A stretch of 64,000 bases of DNA from a bacterium (GTDB taxonomy: Bacteria > Elusimicrobiota > Elusimicrobia > UBA1565 > UBA9628): NCBI GenBank assembly GCA_021822495.1, contig JAKAQO010000004.1, positions 123,152 through 187,151 on the forward strand, read 5' to 3'. Each line of letters begins with the position of its first letter. Within the stretch, counting starts at the first letter, position 1. Of the stretch, positions 24,289-31,314 are shown piece after piece. The notes below the pieces were generated by a model. That model was not told where the DNA came from. It saw only the letters and a list, made by a program, of their open reading frames with translations, and did not search any database. The position numbers were made by a program, and so were the translations under genes.

Positions 24289-24981
24289 TTAGTTCGGGCT
24301 GTCTCCGGGAAGGACATTCTCGGGAATGTCTTTAAAGGAAGTCGGCTTTCCATTCTCAAAGTTGAGAACCCAAGCGCGGTCAAAAACGTCTCCCTTCCAG
24401 GAATCCGGAGCCGAGTCCCAACCAAAAGAATGGACGAGATTGGGAATATCGTGATGTTCCCAACAAATGAGAACCATCTTTCCGGCATAATCAAGACTGG
24501 TCTTAATGGACTGAGCCATCGCGTCCCCATCTTTTTTCGCGTAATCCTCATTAATGGAAAGCCCCAAACTATCGGCTAAAGGAGTCACGGTTTCTATCGG
24601 CCGAAAACTGCCGTCATCCGAGCTGGGCCGCATCGCGTAAATCGCGGCCGGAGTCCCATGTTGAGTTACCTCTGGGTTGTTTTTGAAAAATTCAACCAGG
24701 GCCTGGGCGCGAGCGCGGCCTCTGTCATTTAAATGATTGCCGACCGGAGGCTTCTCCGCATGCCGAATAATGATGATTTGCGCGGGACCGAGAGTCTCGG
24801 GAGAAGACAGATTCAAAGACACGGGTTCCGGAGCGGCGTCTTCCGCAGGCAAGGAGGAAGGCTGGGAATTAACGCTCGCAAAAGTTGGTGCTTCCGACCC
24901 TTTCGATTCAAAGGACCCGGCGGAATAAAGGCGCGGCGATAAGCTTAAGGACAGAAACAACGCCAGGAGATTTCTTTTCAT
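24289..24981 (-). CDS. Exported histidine phosphatase family protein
   Basis: 230 residues. Signal peptide about 1-20 (KRNLLALFLSLSLSPRLYS) and a Pro/Ser/Glu-rich linker to about 65. A histidine-phosphatase-like domain follows with IIIRHAEKP (RHG motif, phospho-His), LNDRGRARAQALVEFF, IYAMRPSSDDGSFRPIET and the second catalytic His in LICWEHHDIP. Substrate unknown. It overlaps the membrane-protein gene by 4 bases and is the last gene of the exported Clp unit. Confidence 0.83.
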   Translation of the reverse strand: MKRNLLALFLSLSLSPRLYSAGSFESKGSEAPTFASVNSQPSSLPAEDAAPEPVSLNLSSPETLGPAQIIIIRHAEKPPVGNHLNDRGRARAQALVEFFKNNPEVTQHGTPAAIYAMRPSSDDGSFRPIETVTPLADSLGLSINEDYAKKDGDAMAQSIKTSLDYAGKMVLICWEHHDIPNLVHSFGWDSAPDSWKGDVFDRAWVLNFENGKPTSFKDIPENVLPGDSPN

Positions 24982-26729
24982 TTAGATTGGCTCCATTTAA
25001 ACCAGTTCTTTTTTTTAGCGTTTAAGGCGGCCAAATCTTCTTGAATCCGGGGATTTTCCTGGGCTAATTTCCTGACCGCGCGGTAATTTAAAATCCAAAA
25101 GGGAAGAGCGAGCCCCCACAAAAGAAGGGTCGCCACCGGAACGCCGTGGGTATAACGCATGAGAAATGGATCGAGAAAGAGCCCGGGGAATTTAACGATA
25201 AACCGGGCAATCGCCAAGGTTTCCCGCGTCATGGTCACTCCTTTAACCGTCGCGGCCGCAATCGCCCCTGAATGCAGAATCTTTCCGACAAGACTCCGAA
25301 AGGGAACATTCATCCTGACCGGGAAAAACCACGGCTTCATGAAATACTTTTGATGAATTTTAGGCACCACATTCATGACCGTGGAAAGATAGCGATCCCC
25401 AAAACCGACCAGCCACACCATCATGTTCGTCTGCCAGGTGAAAATCATATGCCAATCTCCATGCGCCTGCATCACCGCCAAGGGGTAGAAAAGAAGGGCG
25501 CTGATCATCATCCTTTTGGTTGATTCCCAACTCCGATTTTCGCCCCTTTGAACGAAGGCCGCGTAACTGTCGCTAAAAACGGCAATCAGGAGAGCAAAAA
25601 CCCCTGAGGCGACGGCCGGCCCTAAAGTAAAGGTATCAGCATTAGGATTAAAATGGGCGGCCAAGGCCGCCATTCCGTAGGCCAGGCCAAATTGAATGGA
25701 GGCCGATACCGTGCCGCGAAAAACGTCTCCATAGTGGACCGGCTCAAGCGTTCCTTTAATCCAATGTTTCCACCAGCGCAGGCTCCGATGAAAGAAAGAA
25801 GGGACCGCGTTTTGATCTCCCAAGGCCGGAGATAAAAATGATTTATTAGAAGCGGCGTCAATCATCAAAACCGCGCGATAGGGCTCTCCAAAAGAGCCTT
25901 TCAAAAGTCCCCAGGGATGGATTTTGCGGTTGATTAAAAGTCGGGAGCGGTAGGTGTTCAAACGTTTTGAGCCAAGCATAGGATCTGGAGAATTTCCTGT
26001 TTTTTTGGAAGCCTCGGAGCCGTCAACCTGAATATGGGCTAGTCCCTCATCGACCGCCAAAGAGGGATTGGAAACAACGGCAATCAAGGGATGGGAACCC
26101 TTAACGGCAAAACGAATCGCCACCTGACCATCGATGAGCTTGGCCTCAATTTCCCCAACCCCGGGTTTAGCGGAATGAAAACGGCTCTGTTCGACATCGC
26201 GAATAAACGAGGCTCTATCAGATTTGTATTCAGAAGAGTTAAATTTTAAATCGAGGTCCTGAACAAAATGAGAATAAAAATCAAAAAAATCAGACTCGCT
26301 AATGACCGTCTCCGGCGAATGGACTTTAAGAGCCTTGGAAATCGAAGAATAAATTTGACCAATAGAACGGAGGTTTGAAACAGACTGGGCCGCCTTGGCA
26401 AGAGATTGCGGCGGTGTCTTTGTTTCTTCATTGATAACCGGAGCGGGAAGCTTTCGACCATCCGGGCGGAGTTCTAGGTCTAAGCGCTCCTCTGAGTTGG
26501 GGACAGTCCCCAATTCCCGGGGCAAATCAGGAAAATTTAGCGAAGAACCAGGGAGAGCAGCATCCCCAAGAGAAGCGCTGACGGGACTTAAAGAAGGAAG
26601 GCTTTCGGGAACGGCCTCCCGAAAGCCTTCGGCGCAAAGAGGCGAAAGAACGGAGAAGAAAACCTGGGCGAGACCCAGAAAAACCGCGAGGGCCTTAAGT
26701 CCAGGACGTTTCCGTTTATAGAGCTTCAA
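24978..26729 (-). CDS. Exported/membrane protein of unknown function in the Clp unit
   Basis: 583 residues from a TTG at 26729 with GGAGAGG upstream and an overlap of 14 bases with the Clp gene. Signal-like helix about 12-33 (LKALAVFLGLAQVFFSVL), then a Pro/Ser-rich linker and an exported globular part (about 115-300). From about 345 to 560 there are five or so hydrophobic segments (for example VSASIQFGLAYGMAALAAHF, VASGVFALLIAVF and PVATLLLWGLALPFWIL). No family recognised. Residues ELGTVPN in the linker are encoded by a perfect REP-like palindrome. It is bracketed by a Clp ATPase and a phosphatase, both with export signals. Confidence 0.65.
   Translation of the reverse strand: MKLYKRKRPGLKALAVFLGLAQVFFSVLSPLCAEGFREAVPESLPSLSPVSASLGDAALPGSSLNFPDLPRELGTVPNSEERLDLELRPDGRKLPAPVINEETKTPPQSLAKAAQSVSNLRSIGQIYSSISKALKVHSPETVISESDFFDFYSHFVQDLDLKFNSSEYKSDRASFIRDVEQSRFHSAKPGVGEIEAKLIDGQVAIRFAVKGSHPLIAVVSNPSLAVDEGLAHIQVDGSEASKKTGNSPDPMLGSKRLNTYRSRLLINRKIHPWGLLKGSFGEPYRAVLMIDAASNKSFLSPALGDQNAVPSFFHRSLRWWKHWIKGTLEPVHYGDVFRGTVSASIQFGLAYGMAALAAHFNPNADTFTLGPAVASGVFALLIAVFSDSYAAFVQRGENRSWESTKRMMISALLFYPLAVMQAHGDWHMIFTWQTNMMVWLVGFGDRYLSTVMNVVPKIHQKYFMKPWFFPVRMNVPFRSLVGKILHSGAIAAATVKGVTMTRETLAIARFIVKFPGLFLDPFLMRYTHGVPVATLLLWGLALPFWILNYRAVRKLAQENPRIQEDLAALNAKKKNWFKWSQSK
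26497..26513. repeat. REP-like palindrome inside a coding region
   Basis: TTGGGGAC, A, GTCCCCAA: a 17-base perfect palindrome, the same core as the hairpins at 2874 and 10538. Here it encodes part of RELGTVPNSE in the linker of the 24978-26729 product. Confidence 0.7.
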
Positions 26730-29337
26730 ATTTCAGGCCCTCTCCATTGGGACTGACGACGACGCGCAAACGTTGCGGCTGATCAGACTTCAAGGATTCC
26801 ATCGCCAAGGGCCGCGTCAGATACTGGTCTATCGCGCGGCGCATCGGGCGCGCGCCGTAAGACTCATCATAGCCCTTCGACAAGAGAAAATCTCGCGCCC
26901 CAAGACTCATTTCAAGTTCAATGCCTTTTTCTTGCGCGATGCGTTGAACCTGGACAAGCATCTGGTCCAAGATTTCTCCTGCGGCAGTCTTGGTCAAGGA
27001 GTTAAAGGCCACGACATCTCCAATGCGGTTGTAGAACTCAGGCCTGAGGATATGCTTAATCCCTTCGTTCACCGTCATTTTTTTCTCCGCCAGAGTCGCT
27101 TCCTCATTGTCCGCATTGAAGCCAAGATGATGAGGACGCTCGACATAGGCTTGGCTCATGTAGTTAGCGCTCATGATAATAATTGTATGACTGAAATCGA
27201 CAATTTTTCCCGAATTATCGGTCAAATGTCCTTCATCCAAAACCTGAAGAAGAAGATTGAGAAAATCCGGGCTTGCTTTATCGATTTCATCAAGCAAGAT
27301 GACGCTATAGGGGTTTCTCCTCACTTTTTCGGTTAAATCTCCCGGCTTATCCGAGCCGATATATCCCGGAGCCGCGCCGATAGCCCGCGACTGCTGGAAA
27401 GAGTCATGATACTCAGACATATCCAGGCGAATAAGATTTTTCTCGCTTCCGAACAAAAACTCCGTCAAAGCCTTGGCCGTTTCCGTCTTTCCCACTCCAG
27501 TCGGACCGGTAAAGAGAAAGCTTAAAGGGGCTTTCGTCATTTTAAAACCGGCGCGATCGGCCCGAACGGCCTCGGAAACAACTTTGAGGGCCTCATCCTG
27601 GCCTTTAATCCTTTGTTTTAAAAAGCTCTCAATGTGGGTCAGCTTATCTTTTTTTGCCTGATCCATTTTTTCGACTGGAATTCCGCTGATTCTGGAAACC
27701 ACCGCCCGCACATCATTTTCGGTCACCGTATTGCGGCCTAAAGCGCGGACTGCCGCCCCGGCCCCGTCTAAAACGTCAATGGCGCTATCCGGCAGATTTC
27801 GGCCGTAAACGTAACGCCCGGCCAGTTCCGCCGCGGCCTTAAGCGCCGCTTCTTCATAGACTACCTGATGATGTTTTTCAAATCCGGGCTTGAGAGTCTG
27901 GAGAATCGCCACAGTCTCTTGGGCGCTGGGAGCCTTGACTGTTACGGTTTGAAGCCGTCTTTCTAAAGCCGCGTCTTTTTCGATGTACTGGCGGTATTCA
28001 TCCAAGGTCGTCGCTCCAATCATCTGAACTGTCCCTCTAGCCAAAGCGGTTTTGAGCATATTGGCCATATTCATCGAGTTTCCTTTGTCGCCCGATGAAT
28101 TAGCTCCGACAATTTGATGAAGCTCATCAATAAAAACAATGATGTTTGGATTTTCTTCGAGTTCTCTAATGAGACTACTCACACGCTCCTCGAATTCTCC
28201 CCGGTATTTCGTGCCCGCAATCAAGGCCCCCACATCCAAGGAAACAATTCGTTTGCCTTCGAGTCCGGGAACTTCGCCCGCCGCGATTTTTTGAGCCAAA
28301 CCTTCCACAATCGCGGTTTTTCCCACTCCGGCTTCGCCGATCAGAACCGCGTTTCTCTTTCTTTTTTGGTTGAGGATATTGATGAGTTCCGCGATTTCAT
28401 GCTCGCGACCATAAACCGGGTCCATTTTTCCAGCGGCGGCCTGCGCGGTTAAATCGCTTCCGAAATTATCCAAGGTCGGGGTATGGGAAACTCTCGCCGC
28501 CACGCGAGCGGGAATCGCAAGCTGTCCATTATTCTGCTCCCAGCCTTTTTGAAGATCGTCATTGGCCGCTTTTTCAACACCCAAACCCTTGAGCCCTTCA
28601 TTTCCCGCTTCTCGCTTGAGTTCAACAACTTTATTGACGCGATCTAAATACTCAAGATAGGTGATATTTGAAAAATTATCCGGGCGCGAGAGATCGAAAT
28701 AATGCTCCAAGGCCCGCAAAACCTTAAAGCCTTTAAGAGGAACGCCATTTGGATTTTCCTCTGACGGCTCATCATGTCCCGCTCGGCGTTCAAATTGAAT
28801 CGGGCTAAAGCCGTCTTTGTCTTTTTTTCCGTAAAAAGCCTCCTTGGCTTTGGCCAAATTTTTCTCAACGCGATTTTCAGCGCCTTGAAGCCCGTCTTCT
28901 TTTTTATCCTTGGCCTTATCTTGATGGGCCGATTGATCCCCGTTTTCTCCCGAAACTTCTTGGTTGGGGCTGTCGGATTCATTTTCCGCTGAGTTTCCTT
29001 GATTATTATCTTCCGCTTTGATGCGAATAGTTTTCGGCTTTTGCGGCTGGTTCTTGCCTTCGCTATCGCCAGAATTCGAATTTAGAGCTTGAATGGATTG
29101 AAAAATATTTGAGGAATTATCAAGGTTGCCTGGTAAGTTGGAAATCCTATCGCCAAGCGGAGATAAATTATTTGAAATTCCCATAGGCAAGGACAAACCT
29201 TGAAAGCCGCCGGAAAGCTCGCCCATCGTGCGCACGCTTTCTTGAGCCAAAACTGAAGAGAAACTTGAACCTACAAGCGCTAACGCCAACACGACGCTTA
29301 AGCTTCTGCGCACCGGCCCCGAATTTCTTATGATCAT
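26716..29337 (-). CDS. Clp/Hsp100-type AAA+ unfoldase with N-terminal export signal
   Basis: 873 residues from ATG 29337, chosen for the AAGGAG site 5 bases before it. Residues 1-31 look like a signal peptide (Arg10-Arg11, hydrophobic core 12-23, cut after VLA). Residues 35-195 are low-complexity and acidic, rich in Asn, Gln, Ser and Glu; no typical Clp N-domain is seen. D1: TPTLDNFGSDLT, Walker A GEAGVGKT (334-341), pore loop KYRG (377-380), Walker B FIDEL, Arg finger ERRLQ. D2: Walker A GPTGVGKT (611-618), pore loop GYIG, Walker B LLDEID (681-686), LGF (738-740) where ClpP-binding loops stand, and YGARPMRRAI. The ClpB middle domain is absent, as in ClpA. A cytosolic Clp would not need a signal peptide. 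It heads a unit with two other exported proteins. Confidence 0.85.
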   Translation of the reverse strand: MIIRNSGPVRRSLSVVLALALVGSSFSSVLAQESVRTMGELSGGFQGLSLPMGISNNLSPLGDRISNLPGNLDNSSNIFQSIQALNSNSGDSEGKNQPQKPKTIRIKAEDNNQGNSAENESDSPNQEVSGENGDQSAHQDKAKDKKEDGLQGAENRVEKNLAKAKEAFYGKKDKDGFSPIQFERRAGHDEPSEENPNGVPLKGFKVLRALEHYFDLSRPDNFSNITYLEYLDRVNKVVELKREAGNEGLKGLGVEKAANDDLQKGWEQNNGQLAIPARVAARVSHTPTLDNFGSDLTAQAAAGKMDPVYGREHEIAELINILNQKRKRNAVLIGEAGVGKTAIVEGLAQKIAAGEVPGLEGKRIVSLDVGALIAGTKYRGEFEERVSSLIRELEENPNIIVFIDELHQIVGANSSGDKGNSMNMANMLKTALARGTVQMIGATTLDEYRQYIEKDAALERRLQTVTVKAPSAQETVAILQTLKPGFEKHHQVVYEEAALKAAAELAGRYVYGRNLPDSAIDVLDGAGAAVRALGRNTVTENDVRAVVSRISGIPVEKMDQAKKDKLTHIESFLKQRIKGQDEALKVVSEAVRADRAGFKMTKAPLSFLFTGPTGVGKTETAKALTEFLFGSEKNLIRLDMSEYHDSFQQSRAIGAAPGYIGSDKPGDLTEKVRRNPYSVILLDEIDKASPDFLNLLLQVLDEGHLTDNSGKIVDFSHTIIIMSANYMSQAYVERPHHLGFNADNEEATLAEKKMTVNEGIKHILRPEFYNRIGDVVAFNSLTKTAAGEILDQMLVQVQRIAQEKGIELEMSLGARDFLLSKGYDESYGARPMRRAIDQYLTRPLAMESLKSDQPQRLRVVVSPNGEGLKFEAL

Positions 29338-29407
29338 AATTTCTCCTTTTGTCTCCGAACCTCTCTGTAAAGGATAAAACAAGATAAGCTCCGAGAACAG
29401 GGTCTTT

Positions 29408-29474
29408 AGGCCTAATAAGAGGATAGGCCTTTTGGCCCAGAACTATCGCAATAGTCTGGGAAGGCGAGTTCTGG
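29408..29474 (-). promoter_or_regulatory. Structured leader of the exported Clp gene, competing hairpins
   Basis: AGGCCTA (29408-29414) pairs with TAGGCCT (29424-29430). CCCAGAACTA (29436-29445) can pair either with TAGTCTGGG (29452-29460) or, by its CCAGAACT, with AGTTCTGG (29467-29474). The alternatives exclude each other. No known riboswitch consensus recognised. Confidence 0.4.
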
Positions 29475-29492
29475 CACAAGCGTTAAGCGCGC

Positions 29493-30296
29493 TTATTTTA
29501 CAGCGCCGGGATGAGGCAAGGAGAAAAGAGTCAGGGCATTTTGGGTCGTTTTTTCCGCAATGTGGGGAACAGAAACGCCGAAGAGTTCCGCGAGTTTCCC
29601 GGCGATTTCAGGAATAGCGGACGGCTCATTTCTTTTCCCGCGCGAACTTTGGGGCGGAAGATACGGGCTGTCGGTTTCCAAAACCAAACGTTCAAGTCCG
29701 GCTAAACGCAAGGCCTCTCTAAGCGCGTTATTTTTAGGATAGGTCACCGGGCCGTCTACTCCAAGAAGAAAGCCCTTTTCCTTAAAAAATGCGGCCTCAA
29801 CGCTCCCCCCCGAAAAGCAGTGAACCACGCCCCAAAACCCGGACTCGGAAGTGTTAGGGTAAACTTTTTCAATAATGGGAATCAAATCTTGATAGGCTTC
29901 CCGGCAATGAATGACGCAAGGTTTTTTTAAATTCCTAGAAAGGGAAAGAAGGCGTTCAAAAACCGGCCTTTGGATTTCAGCGGGAACCGGGGATTTAGCG
30001 TAATCAAGCCCGATTTCTCCAATCGCGACGACTTCGGGCAAAAGAGCTTTTTTGGATAGATCATCCAACAGTTCTTCCGAAAACTGATCGGCATGATAGG
30101 GATGGAGCCCCAAGGCCGCGCGCACAAAACGAGGACGCGCCCGCGCTAAAGATAAAGCGCAGGACCATTCCTCGGGGCCGTCGGCAATTTCAACCAGCCG
30201 ACGGACCCCCAAGGCTTCCGCGCGCGACAAAACCTCCGCGCGATCTACATCGAAACGCTCATCGCAAAGATGAGCGTGCGTGTCGATGAATTCTAT
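29493..30296 (-). CDS. tatD: TatD-family metal-dependent hydrolase/DNase
   Basis: About 267 residues. The metal-binding motif FIDTHAHLCDERFD lies at the start, then GLHPYH, GEIGLDYAKS, PCVIHCREA, GVVHCFSG and LETDSPYLPP, all TatD motifs. No ATG, GTG or TTG precedes THAHL before an in-frame stop. Translation must start at a rare codon: ATA 30296 (overlapping the previous TAG), ATC 30287 or CTG 30314. The CTG has GGAG 5 bases upstream. A TTG at 30230 would remove the metal ligands and is rejected. TatD acts as a 3'-5' DNase in repair or as a deoxyribonuclease of housekeeping type. It is coupled to the 71-residue gene before it. Confidence 0.85.
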   Translation of the reverse strand: MEFIDTHAHLCDERFDVDRAEVLSRAEALGVRRLVEIADGPEEWSCALSLARARPRFVRAALGLHPYHADQFSEELLDDLSKKALLPEVVAIGEIGLDYAKSPVPAEIQRPVFERLLSLSRNLKKPCVIHCREAYQDLIPIIEKVYPNTSESGFWGVVHCFSGGSVEAAFFKEKGFLLGVDGPVTYPKNNALREALRLAGLERLVLETDSPYLPPQSSRGKRNEPSAIPEIAGKLAELFGVSVPHIAEKTTQNALTLFSLPHPGAVK

Positions 30297-30508
30297 TTCC
30301 CGAAGTATTTCCAGCGGCGCTCCAAATTAGCGTCTCGGTGACTTTTCTCTAAAAGATGCTCTTCCAAGGACAGCCACGGATCCGCTTCGCGTTGAGGCAC
30401 GAACAAATCAAGCCAAGCCCGCTCGCTCTTAAAATCCAGAACGACATCTTCCTGCGCGGCTCTCTTAACGTCTTTGCGGATAGGTTTTTTCGATTTCAAC
30501 TTAAGCAT
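30293..30508 (-). CDS. Small hypothetical protein, 71 residues
   Basis: ATG 30508 with a strong GGAGGG site 5 bases upstream makes it credible. The N-terminus is basic (LKLKSKKPIRKDVKR), the rest acidic and helical (LSLEEHLLEKSH, NLERRWKYFGK). No family, membrane segment or motif recognised. The stop codon overlaps the likely start of tatD, so the two are probably translated together. It may be an antitoxin-like or adaptor protein, but I have no evidence for either. Confidence 0.6.
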   Translation of the reverse strand: MLKLKSKKPIRKDVKRAAQEDVVLDFKSERAWLDLFVPQREADPWLSLEEHLLEKSHRDANLERRWKYFGK

Positions 30509-30573
30509 GGCAACCCTCCAATTAAGAAACGATGGTTAAGACCCTCAAAGTATAAAGGACAAATGGAAAAATT

Positions 30574-31308
30574 TCAAGGGGGGGCGATTTTTTCGGTCCA
30601 AAAGGACGCTTCTCTCCGCGCTTTCAAAAGCCCTTCCGGGGACCCAATATCCAGCCAGGGAAAGGGGTCAGAGGAAAAGGCTTGGATTTTTTCTCCCTCA
30701 GAAGCTAAGCGCAAGTATAAATCGATAATCGAAAATTTTCCCGTTTCCTTGATTTTTGAAAAGATAGCGGGACTGACGACGTGGATGCCGTCAAAAGCCA
30801 GGGCCTCAAAGCGCGAGGCCTTTGGAAAAGACGAAATCTGACCTTCGCGTTTAACACCGCGCAAGCGACCCTCCTCAAACAAAAGAAGCCTTGAACTTGC
30901 GCGCTTGCGCGCCGAAAGAGTGGCAAGCGCGTTTTTAGAATTCAAGTGAAACTGGTAAATACTTTTTAAATCAACCCGGCTTAAGACGTCCGCGTTGTGA
31001 ATAAAAAAAGGAGCGCCTCCGGAGAAAAAACGCGTCGCATTTTTAAGCCCGCCGCCCGTCTCAAGAATTTCTTTCTCATGGGAAATTTGGATCGGAACCC
31101 CAAAAGATTTTTGGGATAGAAAATTCTCGATTTTTTCGGCTTGATGGTGGGTGTTAATGACAATTGAGGAAACTCCGGAGGCGACTAGCCGTCGAATTAC
31201 GATTTCCAAAAGAGAAACGCCCCCAATCGTCAATAAGGGCTTGGGCGTCTCATCCGTTAAAGGTTTAAGCCTTCGCCCAAAACCGGCGGCGAAAATCAGG
31301 GCTTCCAT
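30574..31308 (-). CDS. Sugar-1-phosphate nucleotidyltransferase, MurU-like
   Basis: 244 residues. N-terminal signature ALIFAAGFGRRLKPLTDETPKPLL (nucleotide-binding G-x-G-x-R and K), then INTHHQAEKI, a GGGLKNA metal/sugar loop and FFIHNADVLSRVDL with the metal-binding Asp. The late LDIGSPEGLLKAR matches sugar nucleotidyltransferases. With a sugar kinase encoded directly before it (gap 6 bases) it resembles the MurU-AmgK pair, in which MurNAc is phosphorylated and turned into UDP-MurNAc for wall recycling. Other sugar 1-phosphates (glucose, mannose) remain possible. Confidence 0.8.
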   Translation of the reverse strand: MEALIFAAGFGRRLKPLTDETPKPLLTIGGVSLLEIVIRRLVASGVSSIVINTHHQAEKIENFLSQKSFGVPIQISHEKEILETGGGLKNATRFFSGGAPFFIHNADVLSRVDLKSIYQFHLNSKNALATLSARKRASSRLLLFEEGRLRGVKREGQISSFPKASRFEALAFDGIHVVSPAIFSKIKETGKFSIIDLYLRLASEGEKIQAFSSDPFPWLDIGSPEGLLKARREASFWTEKIAPP

Positions 31309-31314
31309 GAAAAA

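Noticed and set aside
29383-29492. c-di-GMP or other known riboswitch before the Clp gene
   Set aside because: There are hairpins with GGCC and AAAG elements, but the conserved core of the riboswitch classes that I know is not present. Recorded only as a structured leader.
30230-30230. TTG as start of tatD
   Set aside because: It would remove the THAHL metal ligands and 22 conserved residues.
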